A stretch of 38,644 bases of DNA from CAIQPO01 sp964648275 (GTDB lineage: Bacteria; Patescibacteriota; Microgenomatia; UBA1400; MFAQ01). The stretch covers positions 1-38,644 of the forward strand of contig CAZYOB010000008.1 of assembly GCA_964648275.1 (NCBI GenBank). The letters are read 5' to 3'. The notes below the pieces were generated by a model. It was not told where the DNA came from. It saw only the letters and a list, made by a program, of their open reading frames with translations, and searched no databases. Positions 8,832-16,303 of this stretch are shown piece after piece (position 1 is the stretch's first letter; every line of letters starts with the position of its first letter). Both the position numbers and the translations under genes were made by a program.

Positions 8832-9599
8832 ATGAAAAAAGTAAAGAGAGATTCAGGACAGATTGCATTAATGTTGGTTTTGATTATGACTGTAATCGGG
8901 ACTGCAGCGATTTCATTGGCAGGACGAACGGTGGTTGAAACAAGAGTTCAGGAAGTCAATGTCGACAGTTCCCAGGCCATGTTGGCGGCTGAGTCAGGGT
9001 TGGAGAGGGCTCTCGCACCAACCCCGGTCCTTAGTGGGACAGTCGGTACTAATGCTACGTTTAATGTTACGGATCAGACAACAGGAACAAGCTATGCAAT
9101 AGTAGGCCCTTTTGCAAATGGTGAAATTTGGGAAATTAATCTTTCAGGGTTTAGTGGGCAGCTGAATTTGTATTGGGATTCTGCCCCGACCTCCGGTGGC
9201 GCAAGAGGTGTTTACGTTAGCGGAGTTCATAGCACAGGAATTTTGGATAACGCTTATGCTCCCTCCGGGTTTGGAAATGGATTCACTACCCCAGATACAG
9301 GATCTTATTCTCTGGGTGGAAGAAATTTTACCTACAGACGACTAGCGGTTCCGTACACGGCTGGATCAACAGTGATGAGGGTGATGATGTTAGGAGGAGA
9401 CACGATTCTTGGTTTTCAGGCAGGAACGGGAACTTTAACTGCTCAAGTTAGACAGCTGACTTCAGTGGGAACAGTCGCCAGAGGTAATGAGTCAATCAAA
9501 CAAGGACTTGGTTATTATGAGAGTGTAACTGATCAGGTACCCGGGGTATTTGACTTTGCTCTATATTCCGGAGGAGATATCGTTCAGAATTCACTTTAA
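8832..9599 (+). CDS. PilX/GspK-like minor pilin protein
   Basis: A 255-aa protein from the chosen ATG, with a basic start (MKKVKRDSG) then QIALMLVLIMTVIGTAAISL. This is a class III-like signal without the Glu at +5, as is typical of PilX/GspK tip pilins. The segment VNVDSSQAMLAAESGLERAL, including the AAESGLERA core, is characteristic of PilX N-terminal regions. The open frame reaches back to 8799, but 8832 gives the normal leader and sits 1 bp after the preceding stop. It is the last of eight consecutive prepilin-like genes and is followed by about 160 bp to the pilM start. Confidence 0.8.
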   Translation: MKKVKRDSGQIALMLVLIMTVIGTAAISLAGRTVVETRVQEVNVDSSQAMLAAESGLERALAPTPVLSGTVGTNATFNVTDQTTGTSYAIVGPFANGEIWEINLSGFSGQLNLYWDSAPTSGGARGVYVSGVHSTGILDNAYAPSGFGNGFTTPDTGSYSLGGRNFTYRRLAVPYTAGSTVMRVMMLGGDTILGFQAGTGTLTAQVRQLTSVGTVARGNESIKQGLGYYESVTDQVPGVFDFALYSGGDIVQNSL

Positions 9600-9749
9600 G
9601 AGTTTGTAGATGGATTCTCTTTGTATGAGTTTGCTGTCTTCATAACTTCCTTTTTTGAAGGTTTTTATATGTTTAAAGTTCTTGTGCGTAGATGGCGCGT
9701 AGTTACCGATAAAATGGCAAGAGTTGATGGACGAAGCTCATTTTATGTA

Positions 9750-9755
9750 TATAAT
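9750..9755 (+). promoter_or_regulatory. Putative -10 element of pilM
   Basis: A consensus TATAAT lies 6 nt upstream of the ATG at 9762, implying an mRNA that starts at or near the initiator codon. No convincing -35 is visible at 16-18 bp (TTGATG is 20 bp away). Confidence 0.4.
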
Positions 9756-9761
9756 GAACTT

Positions 9762-10766
9762 ATGCCTGCCTATTTTGGTTTAGATATTGGGACATCGAGT
9801 CTTAAGTTAGCTCATGTCGAGGGAAAGAAAGTCCACTCGTTGGGCTTGGCGAACAACACTCAAGCTAAGAATGTGATGGAGATGAATAATGCGGAGAAAA
9901 TTGCTTTGGTTGAGTTGGTCAAACATCTGGTTAAGGACTCCGGAGTAAAACCTCATCAGGTTGTGGCCTCGATCGCCGAACCGTTAGTTTTCTCCAGGGT
10001 GATGAAATTCCCGGTGATGTCTTCTCCCGAATTGGCGACTGCAATAAAATGGGAGTTAGATCAGACCGTTCCTTTTCCACCAGCAGAGATTGAAGTATCG
10101 TGGGTAATCATGCAAAAACCTCAAAGGGCCACAGGAGAAGAACAAATCAGTGTGTATGTGGTTGCAACCCCTAATAAAGTATCAGAAACATATACAAATA
10201 TTCTTGAGCTGGCCGGTTTGGAACCGATCCGTTTGGAAAATGAAATTCCTGCTTTATCCAGGGCATTTGCTCCGTCCCTGACTGACCAAAGTCCCGGATT
10301 GGTAATGAATATGGGTGCTTCTGGGACAACGATGATAGTGGGTGGCAGAGAAATCATTTATAACAACTATTACGTTCCCGTAGGAGGGAACGCGTTGACC
10401 AAATTTATAGCGGATTCATTCAATCTACCGCTTGATCAGGCAGAGAGTTATAAGAGGACCTATGGAATTGCAAAGGATCAACTTGAAGGCAGACTGTATT
10501 CGGTCCTCAAACCTATCATTGATAATATTGTCGGTGAGGCCAAGAAGTTGATCGTGTCGTTCCAAAATGACAATAAAGGAACAACCGTAGGGAGAATCGT
10601 CATCACTGGAGGAGGTTCCTACTTAAACGGAATACTTCCCTACATGACTGAAAGCTTTCCTAATACCGAGGTAATAATAGGTGATGTTTTCACCGGGATG
10701 TCTGTACCGGAAAAATATCGCGGACTAGGGCCAGTGTTTGATCTGGCCTGTGGTTTATCTTCATAA
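9762..10766 (+). CDS. pilM: Type IV pilus assembly protein PilM
   Basis: Cytoplasmic actin-like ATPase-fold protein that binds the N-terminus of PilN and connects the motor to the membrane complex. The phosphate-binding start YFGLDIGTSSLKLA and later segments such as GLVMNMGASGTTMIV and IVITGGGSYLNG are typical of PilM/FtsA-like folds. Several ATGs are possible. From 9762 the protein begins MPAYFGLDIG (334 aa), the usual PilM start, with TATAAT 6 nt upstream. An ATG at 9669 has a GAAGG 7 nt before it but would add 31 untypical residues. It heads pilM-pilN-pilO. Confidence 0.9.
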   Translation: MPAYFGLDIGTSSLKLAHVEGKKVHSLGLANNTQAKNVMEMNNAEKIALVELVKHLVKDSGVKPHQVVASIAEPLVFSRVMKFPVMSSPELATAIKWELDQTVPFPPAEIEVSWVIMQKPQRATGEEQISVYVVATPNKVSETYTNILELAGLEPIRLENEIPALSRAFAPSLTDQSPGLVMNMGASGTTMIVGGREIIYNNYYVPVGGNALTKFIADSFNLPLDQAESYKRTYGIAKDQLEGRLYSVLKPIIDNIVGEAKKLIVSFQNDNKGTTVGRIVITGGGSYLNGILPYMTESFPNTEVIIGDVFTGMSVPEKYRGLGPVFDLACGLSS

Positions 10767-10770
10767 GCAT

Positions 10771-11322
10771 ATGGTTCAGGTCAACCTTTTAAGCAAGAAG
10801 AAGGGAATCCGAAAGCAACGGAATATTTTTTCAATTGTGGGAATTGGCGTCTTTGGGCTTTTTTCGATATTCTTTTTGGTCCAGATCGTGATGCTCGTGA
10901 TCAGGTATATTTCTGTCAATCAAAAGCTGACCGCGATCAAAGAAGAGACGGAAACCATCTCAACACAAATGCTAAAGGACAATGAGAGGTTAAATCAGTT
11001 TATTCTTACTAAGTTTATTTTGGGTGAAATATTGACATTGAGATCGAAACAGTTCGATTATTCAGCATATCTTGAGCAAGCTCAAGCATATATTCCCGCG
11101 GGAAGTGAGATTTCCGGTGTAGATTTTCAGACGGTGGGATTTGTGAATATCAGGGTGATGTCCAGGTCAAGCAATCAAGTCGCTTTATTGGAAAAATCAC
11201 TTAAAGATGCCGATCTGAGCGCTTCTTCGTTTGACCGAGTAGTGATCAAATCAGTGATTAAGAGCGACGCGGTTTATCGGACCGACTTGTTATTTGGTAT
11301 AAAGAAAAATGGCGACAAGTAA
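10771..11322 (+). CDS. pilN: Type IV pilus assembly protein PilN-like
   Basis: A 183-aa bitopic membrane protein. The N-terminus MVQVNLLSKKKGIRKQR carries the VNLL motif by which PilN binds PilM, followed by a membrane span at about residues 22-46 and a coiled-coil segment (about 50-75). The rest is a small ferredoxin-like extracytoplasmic domain. The start at 10771 lies 4 bp after pilM; an in-frame ATG at 10738 inside pilM would bury the VNLL motif and is less likely. It overlaps pilO by 14 bp. Confidence 0.85.
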   Translation: MVQVNLLSKKKGIRKQRNIFSIVGIGVFGLFSIFFLVQIVMLVIRYISVNQKLTAIKEETETISTQMLKDNERLNQFILTKFILGEILTLRSKQFDYSAYLEQAQAYIPAGSEISGVDFQTVGFVNIRVMSRSSNQVALLEKSLKDADLSASSFDRVVIKSVIKSDAVYRTDLLFGIKKNGDK

Positions 11323-12124
11323 AATTGCTGGATACAAGAAAGTTTTTGGTCTCGTTCTTCCTGACTGGGTTGATGAGAGAGTGCTAAATATGGTGATAGG
11401 CTATGTATTGGTCTCGGTAGTGATGATGTTTGTATTACTTTTGGTGGTCAATCCCAATTTTGAAAATGTTAAGAAACTGGAATCACGACAGAAAGCTGAG
11501 TCCGAGCGGTTAAGTGTCATGAGAGAGTCTAAGAGGAGCCTTGACAGACTAATCGAGGATGTATCCCCCACTCAACAGGCTGCCGTATTTAGAGCAATGC
11601 CAATTGAATATTCTCCGGAGGAGGCAGTTTTTTCATTTAGAAGAATAGCTAATGAAGTTCGAGTTTCCATTGTGGAATATTCCTTGCCCGCTGGAGTGAT
11701 CTATGAAGAAGGAGCAGTTGAGTTTACCGGTGGTTCCAGCACTGATAAGACTACCTCAATTGATTTTAAAAACTTTATTATTCAAATCACCGTCGAAGGA
11801 GAAATTGATAATATATTGGACTTTATTGACAAAGTCCAAACAGCACTACCAATTGCATTTGTGTCCGACCTATCTATTCAGGAGGTAGTAAAGGCCTCAG
11901 AGCTTAGGAATACCCGTTCAAATGTGAATTTGAAGTTGGCGGTGCAGTATTATCAACCTCAGCTAAAGAGTTTTAACTTGTCAGGATTGCAGAGTTTCTC
12001 CGAGCGTGAGGTGGCATTGATGAACGAATTGGAAACCTATGCAAATGTGTCTTTTCCCGCAAATATTGAAGCGGCTACCAGCTCCGGTACTGTTGGAGCC
12101 GTAAGGGATCTATTCGTGGAGTAA
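11309..12124 (+). CDS. pilO: Type IV pilus assembly protein PilO-like
   Basis: A 271-aa bitopic protein expected to pair with PilN. A cytoplasmic N-terminus of about 28 residues is followed by a hydrophobic span (MVIGYVLVSVVMMFVLLLVV), a coiled segment (ESRQKAESERLSVMRESKR) and a globular extracytoplasmic domain. No pilP or pilQ follows; the operon ends at a terminator. That fits a cell envelope without an outer-membrane secretin. Identification rests on position, topology and length because PilO diverges fast. Confidence 0.78.
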   Translation: MATSKIAGYKKVFGLVLPDWVDERVLNMVIGYVLVSVVMMFVLLLVVNPNFENVKKLESRQKAESERLSVMRESKRSLDRLIEDVSPTQQAAVFRAMPIEYSPEEAVFSFRRIANEVRVSIVEYSLPAGVIYEEGAVEFTGGSSTDKTTSIDFKNFIIQITVEGEIDNILDFIDKVQTALPIAFVSDLSIQEVVKASELRNTRSNVNLKLAVQYYQPQLKSFNLSGLQSFSEREVALMNELETYANVSFPANIEAATSSGTVGAVRDLFVE

Positions 12125-12130
12125 TAATCT

Positions 12131-12160
12131 AAGAAAAAACCTCCCAGGGGGAGGCTTCTT
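12131..12160 (-). terminator. Terminator between convergent pilO and khpA operons
   Basis: Stem CCTCCC-AGG-GGGAGG. Read on the minus strand it runs into TTTTTTCTT, so it is a good terminator for the khpA operon. Its plus-strand side has only a weak T tract (CTTCTTC) but may also serve pilO. Confidence 0.75.
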
Positions 12161-12180
12161 CAAAGTTCTTATAAACTTAA

Positions 12181-12594
12181 TTACTCTTGGACTTCTTCTA
12201 TCTCTTCAACTTTTTCTTCTTCTTTCACTTCTTCTACCTCTTCTGTTCCTCCTGCCTCTTCAACTTTGGGTGTTTCTTCAATGTTTGCTACGGGTGAGGT
12301 TTCTTCTACAGATGTCACTTCTTGCTCTGAAGCCTCAGTGTTCTCACTGTAGACTTTTCCATCTTCCTTGAGGTCGACAATGGCACGGGTTCCCTTTTGA
12401 ATTGCGGCGATTCTGACGATCTGGCGAACGGCCTTAATGACCTTACCTTGTTTACCGATTACACGACCTACATCTTCGGGATTAACCTCAATGAGGTATT
12501 TGGTAACGCCTTCTCCAGCCTCGGTCTCTGTGACTGAGACGTTCTCCGGATGGTTGACGATGTTGCTAACGATGTACTCGATGAGTTGTTTCAT
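12181..12594 (-). CDS. khpA: KH-domain RNA-binding protein KhpA with acidic tail
   Basis: Small RNA-binding protein of the KhpA/YlqC family. Residues 1 to about 80 form one KH domain with the GxxG loop in VGRVIGKQGKVIKAVRQIV. Usual KhpA proteins end near 80 residues. This one continues for about 55 residues of low-complexity Glu/Val sequence, ending EEVEEVKEEEKVEEIEEVQE. The rpsP-khpA order is widely conserved and the two overlap by 4 bp here. The tail is probably disordered and strongly negative, and its function is unknown. Confidence 0.88.
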   Translation of the reverse strand: MKQLIEYIVSNIVNHPENVSVTETEAGEGVTKYLIEVNPEDVGRVIGKQGKVIKAVRQIVRIAAIQKGTRAIVDLKEDGKVYSENTEASEQEVTSVEETSPVANIEETPKVEEAGGTEEVEEVKEEEKVEEIEEVQE

Positions 12595-12827
12595 GAGAGT
12601 TTTTCGGCTAATTTTCTAACTGTGGGTGTGGGCTGTGCCCCTTTATTAACCCATGATTGGTAATTCTCTTTATTTATGGATAGTTTTTTCTCAGGGGTGA
12701 GGTGAGGATTGTAGGTACCAAGATTATCCACGGTTGAACCGGTTAATTTTGACCTGTCTTCGGCAACGACGACTCTGTAATATTTTTGATGTCTTTTGCC
12801 TGTGGGTTGTAGTTTGATCTTCAGCAT
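12591..12827 (-). CDS. rpsP: 30S ribosomal protein S16
   Basis: Small-subunit ribosomal protein that binds 16S rRNA, 78 aa, the normal size. The N-terminus MLKIKLQPTGKRHQKYYRVV and the VDNLGTYNPHLTPEKKLSIN stretch are diagnostic. The stop overlaps the khpA start (ATGA). It begins 9 bp after the rnc stop, within a run of genes for RNA processing and translation. Confidence 0.95.
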   Translation of the reverse strand: MLKIKLQPTGKRHQKYYRVVVAEDRSKLTGSTVDNLGTYNPHLTPEKKLSINKENYQSWVNKGAQPTPTVRKLAEKLS

Positions 12828-12836
12828 AGGTCTGTA

Positions 12837-13520
12837 TTATATCAGTTCGAGTGCTTTTTGTGCGGCGTTCTGTTCAGCTTCCTGTTTGCTTTTACCTATC
12901 CCGGTGGCTACCTGCTTGCCATCAATTTTGACGGCTGATTCAAAGGTTTTGTCATGGTCTGGTCCTAGTTCTTTAACGGTATTGTAAAGGGGTGTAGCGA
13001 GACCCTTGGCTTGGACAATTTCTTGAAGACTTGACTTAGGGTCTTTGAGCCTGTCCTCGGAGACTACATTGTCGGCTACAGGGGCCAGGAAATGGTCAAA
13101 AAAGGCTTTGGCTTGATCTAGTCCCCCATCGGTATATATAGCTCCTATCAGGCTTTCGACGACATCCTCGAGGGTCGAGGGGTTGTTCCTGCCGCCGGTG
13201 CTCTCCTCTCCCTTGCTCATCTTGATGTAATTACCCAGGTTTATACTACGGGCAATGCTTGATAGGGATTCGGTTCTGACTGTGGCTGACCTGGCAGCGG
13301 TCAGGAAACCTTCTTGTTTATCCGGATGCGCTTTGAAGAGATAATCCGATATGAGCATTTCGAGGATAGCGTCTCCCAGGAACTCCAATCTCTCGTAGCT
13401 TTCTTTAACTTCAGGTTCATTGAGACAGGAGCGGTGCGTAAGAGCTGTAGTGAGAAGAACCCTATCCTTGAATTGATAGCTTATCGTGGTTTGAAGTGCG
13501 TCTAAACTTTGGGGATTCAT
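12837..13520 (-). CDS. rnc: Ribonuclease III
   Basis: Double-strand-specific endoribonuclease that matures rRNA precursors and structured mRNAs; 227 aa, full length. The catalytic domain (about 1-150) contains the signature ERLEFLGDAILEMLISDYLF region with its conserved Glu and Asp, and the second acidic cluster at EDVVESLIGAIYTDGG. The C-terminal 70 residues are a double-stranded RNA-binding domain ending GIGKSKQEAEQNAAQKALE. It overlaps nusB by 4 bp. Confidence 0.96.
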   Translation of the reverse strand: MNPQSLDALQTTISYQFKDRVLLTTALTHRSCLNEPEVKESYERLEFLGDAILEMLISDYLFKAHPDKQEGFLTAARSATVRTESLSSIARSINLGNYIKMSKGEESTGGRNNPSTLEDVVESLIGAIYTDGGLDQAKAFFDHFLAPVADNVVSEDRLKDPKSSLQEIVQAKGLATPLYNTVKELGPDHDKTFESAVKIDGKQVATGIGKSKQEAEQNAAQKALELI

Positions 13521-13882
13521 TCGTTGCGGTTGGTGTGTTGAATGGCGGCTGCTAAAGCTCCATTGACAAAGCTTGAGCTGGTTTTTCCCCCGTAGCGCTT
13601 AGCGATCTCGACTGCCTCGTCAATGATTACTTTTGTGGGAGTCTGGGTTTTAATCAAAAGTTCGTAAATCGCCTGTCTGAGAACGGCCAGGTCGACGCGA
13701 TTAATTTGGGAGATGGGCCATTCAGGGGCACATTTCTGGATAATGTCGTCTATTTGTTCCAGGTTGGTATAGATTTTTTCTACGCGACTAGGACGTTCGG
13801 CCTGATCGGTGAAACTTCCGGCAAAAAGGGACTTAAAAGTAGCGATTCTCTTAAGGTGTCTTGGGTCAGAGGCAGATTTCAC
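13517..13882 (-). CDS. nusB: Transcription antitermination factor NusB
   Basis: All-helical RNA-binding factor that joins NusE/S10 on boxA of rRNA leader transcripts. It has 121 aa, slightly short compared with about 130-140. The C-terminal core INRVDLAVLRQAIYELLIK and the VIIDEAVEIAKRYGGKTSSS segment with the following FVNGALAA are diagnostic. It lies between rpmF (16 bp) and rnc (4-bp overlap). Confidence 0.93.
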   Translation of the reverse strand: MKSASDPRHLKRIATFKSLFAGSFTDQAERPSRVEKIYTNLEQIDDIIQKCAPEWPISQINRVDLAVLRQAIYELLIKTQTPTKVIIDEAVEIAKRYGGKTSSSFVNGALAAAIQHTNRNE

Positions 13883-13898
13883 TTATATTTGGTGATTG

Positions 13899-14051
13899 TT
13901 AACTGGCCTTACATACGGGACAAAGGAAGTGAGGGCGTTTTAAGTTGCCGCATTTCTTGCATACGATCATTGCTGGTTCGATTAGCTTGATTTGGCTACG
14001 ACGACGGCCTTGTCTACCGGTGGAGTGTTTTCTTTTTGGTGTGGCTGCCAT
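13899..14051 (-). CDS. rpmF: 50S ribosomal protein L32
   Basis: Small zinc-ribbon ribosomal protein, 50 aa. It begins MAATPKRKHSTGRQGRRRSQ and ends with CKKCGNLKRPHFLCPVC, two CxxC pairs that bind zinc. The frame is open 12 codons further upstream to 14087, but the MAATPKRK start is the family's own N-terminus and has a -10-like TATATT 6 nt before it. It opens the rpmF-nusB-rnc-rpsP-khpA operon. Confidence 0.95.
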   Translation of the reverse strand: MAATPKRKHSTGRQGRRRSQIKLIEPAMIVCKKCGNLKRPHFLCPVCKAS

Positions 14052-14057
14052 AAAATG

Positions 14058-14063
14058 AATATA
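14058..14063 (-). promoter_or_regulatory. Putative -10 element of the rpmF operon
   Basis: On the minus strand TATATT ends 6 nt before the rpmF ATG. A second candidate, the extended -10 TGCTAAAAT at about 14077-14085, would give a leader of roughly 20 nt. Either could drive the five-gene operon. Confidence 0.35.
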
Positions 14064-14099
14064 GTTTAACGAGTTATATTTTAGCACAACCTAGCGCAC

Positions 14100-14131
14100 A
14101 AAAAACCACTCTGGGGTTGAGAATGGTTTAA
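14100..14131 (-). terminator. Terminator after recG
   Basis: Minus-strand hairpin with arms AAACCA and TGGTTT, an inner CTC/GAG pairing, and a following T run (TGGTTTTTTG). It lies about 40 bp after the recG stop and before the rpmF promoter. Confidence 0.65.
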
Positions 14132-14170
14132 GGCTATTTGATGATCGAGCAAATTGTCAGCGGTAAATGC

Positions 14171-16150
14171 CTATGGAGATAATTTAATAAGTAAGTTTCG
14201 TGCCTCCTCTGGGTTGTTTTTGACTAGGGCTTTAGAATATCTTTTGGCAGTAGTAAAGAGCTTCTTTGACCAGAAATATTTAAGCCTTGTAGGTAGGGAT
14301 CCGTGTTGTTTAAGGCCGAACACTTCTCCCGCACCTCTGAGACGTAAGTCTTTTTGAGCCAGAGTAAGTCCTGAGTCATATTTTTGAAGCAGTTTTAACC
14401 GTTCAGTCTCTATTTCATCACTTTGTGTGGGTACCAGGAAAAAGTATCCCTGATCCCCTCCCCTACCAACACGGCCTCTGAGCTGGTGAAGTTGGGCAAG
14501 TCCAAAGCGCTCTGCAGAATGGACAACCATGATGTTTGCTTGAGGAATATCTATACCTACTTCAATCAATGAAGTGGCTACCAGAATGCTGGAGGGTGTT
14601 GATTTAAACTCATTGAGCACCACCTGCTGTTGATCTTTTTTGAGTCTGCCGTGCAGGGAGTAGACCTTATTCTTTGGATATTTCTTCTGGTATTTTAGAG
14701 TGATGGATTCAACAGAGGCGATTCCTGAGTCTTTTTGGGTGATATTGGGGCAGACGACAAAGATATTGTTTCCCTCGGTAAGTTTTTTGGACATCCAGTC
14801 GGTGCTTTTGGTATATCGGTCAGGATCAACGATATGAGTTTTTGTTGGCAGCCTGTTAGTGGGTTTGGTCTCGATGTTTGAACTTTCGATATCTCCTAAC
14901 AATCCAAGAGCAACGGTTCGCGGAATGGGGGTGGCGGAAAGATTGAGTAAGTGAGGTATGGGAGCTCTCTCCTGCAATTCTTCCCTTTGGCGAACCCCGA
15001 ATTTGTGTTGTTCATCAATGGCGACGAGTGCAAGCGGGTGATTAAGTTTTTCGGGGATCTGAGTTAGCAGAGCGTGAGTTCCGATGTAGATCATCGGTTT
15101 GTGGACGATAGGCTTCTCCTTAGAAGATGCAGTAATGAGCTGGATGTTCTGTGGGAATGAACTAAACTTTGAAAAAGTGGAAAAGTGTTGCTGGGCGAGG
15201 ATTTCCGTAGGAGCCATGACTGCCACGGAAAAGTTGTTGTTGATCACCTGATCTGAGGAAAGGATGATGGTAACGGTTTTTCCAGAGCCAGTCTCCCCCT
15301 GGACAAGTCTGTGTGTGGGTTCTTTTGTAGAAAGGTCCGAGAAAATTTCCTCAACGGCCTTGGACTGTCCGGAGGTGAGAGAGAATGGAAATTTTGTGAG
15401 TGAATGCCGGTAAAGAGTGGGATCTAGCTTTATCGACAGTGAGTCACCCAGCTTGGAACGTTCAAGAATGTTAGTAATATTTATCCTCAAGTGCTCATTA
15501 AAAGAAAGTCTTTTGTCAGATACCCAGCGCTCTGCCGAACTATGGGGAAAATGAATCTGATGATATGCGGTAGTCAGGTTGGATAACCCATTCTCTTGTA
15601 AGACGGCCGGATCAACTGGGTCAGGGAAATCAAGAGAGTCCAGGGTGAAGTATATTTTAGATCTGAGCCATTTTGATGTCACACCCTCGGTTTGGTGATA
15701 GACAGGAACCAGGCCGGATGTGTTTAGAGATAGAGAATCTCCAGCCTCGATTGTAGGAGAAATCAGTGTCAGCTTGCCTGCCCAAAAGCTAGGTTTGCCG
15801 GCTATGGTGTAGCTATCCCCTTCTCTGATGAGTCGTTTGATGTATGGGTTGTTAAACCAAGTCAGTTTGATCTTTCCCGAGTCGTCTTGAGCGGTTACCT
15901 GAGTCATTAATTTTCCGGTTGCGGTATAAAAAGTGCGAGGTTCGGATAGAGTGGCGATGAAAACAGAGGCGATTTTATCTCGGAGATCTCTTATTGGGAC
16001 AGGTTTGGTGAAGTCCAGATAACGCGTGGGAAAATGCTGAATCAGGTCAGAAACTGTAAAGATGTTCAGACGGCCAAGTTTTTCTTCAAAATTTGGCCCA
16101 ATGCCTTTTACGTTACCAATGGGAGATGCAGCGCTAAGCTTAGAAGCCAT
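14171..16150 (-). CDS. recG: ATP-dependent DNA helicase RecG
   Basis: Branch-migration helicase that regresses stalled forks and processes recombination intermediates. About 659 aa, slightly shorter than the usual 680-700. An N-terminal wedge/OB region (1 to about 240) is followed by helicase motifs: VQGETGSGKT (Walker A), AIDEQHKFGVRQR (DEQH box), NLSATPIPRT, and ATSLIEVGIDIPQA with AQLHQLRGRVGRGG (motifs V-VI). I start it at the ATG at 16150 (MASKLSAASP). That codon overlaps the end of an upstream 33-codon ORF and would allow coupled translation. The in-frame ATG at 16168 is the alternative and adds six residues. Confidence 0.95.
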   Translation of the reverse strand: MASKLSAASPIGNVKGIGPNFEEKLGRLNIFTVSDLIQHFPTRYLDFTKPVPIRDLRDKIASVFIATLSEPRTFYTATGKLMTQVTAQDDSGKIKLTWFNNPYIKRLIREGDSYTIAGKPSFWAGKLTLISPTIEAGDSLSLNTSGLVPVYHQTEGVTSKWLRSKIYFTLDSLDFPDPVDPAVLQENGLSNLTTAYHQIHFPHSSAERWVSDKRLSFNEHLRINITNILERSKLGDSLSIKLDPTLYRHSLTKFPFSLTSGQSKAVEEIFSDLSTKEPTHRLVQGETGSGKTVTIILSSDQVINNNFSVAVMAPTEILAQQHFSTFSKFSSFPQNIQLITASSKEKPIVHKPMIYIGTHALLTQIPEKLNHPLALVAIDEQHKFGVRQREELQERAPIPHLLNLSATPIPRTVALGLLGDIESSNIETKPTNRLPTKTHIVDPDRYTKSTDWMSKKLTEGNNIFVVCPNITQKDSGIASVESITLKYQKKYPKNKVYSLHGRLKKDQQQVVLNEFKSTPSSILVATSLIEVGIDIPQANIMVVHSAERFGLAQLHQLRGRVGRGGDQGYFFLVPTQSDEIETERLKLLQKYDSGLTLAQKDLRLRGAGEVFGLKQHGSLPTRLKYFWSKKLFTTAKRYSKALVKNNPEEARNLLIKLSP

Positions 16151-16241
16151 AGACAAACATCGATGCAAATGTGGTGAGTACCAGAACTGCTGAGCCGAGA
16201 ACGATAAAAAATTTGAAAACTTTTCTTTGTCTTTTTGTCAT
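16140..16241 (-). CDS. Putative 33-aa single-span membrane micro-protein
   Basis: Hypothetical. The minus-strand ORF starts MTKRQRKVFKFF and continues IVLGSAVLVLTTFASMFVYG to a TAA stop. It has a strongly basic N-terminus and then one hydrophobic helix of about 20 residues, a classic N-in single-span layout. TATAAT lies 9 nt upstream of the ATG. Its stop overlaps the chosen recG start by 11 bp. Support is the composition, promoter placement and overlap. It could still be leader sequence of recG. No function is assigned. Confidence 0.45.
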   Translation of the reverse strand: MTKRQRKVFKFFIVLGSAVLVLTTFASMFVYGF

Positions 16242-16250
16242 GGTAAAAAT

Positions 16251-16256
16251 ATTATA
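16251..16256 (-). promoter_or_regulatory. Putative -10 element of the micro-ORF/recG unit
   Basis: Consensus TATAAT on the minus strand, 9 nt before the ATG at 16241. It lies in the 62-bp divergent region shared with the penicillin-binding protein gene. The -35 is weak. Confidence 0.45.
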
Positions 16257-16303
16257 TCCCTTTGTGCTTCCTAATATTGTAGTATCATATTTAGGAACCA
16301 TTT

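Noticed and set aside
9669..9671. ATG at 9669 as the pilM start
   Set aside because: It has a GAAGG at good distance, but the 31 extra residues are unlike PilM N-termini; I keep it only as an alternative.
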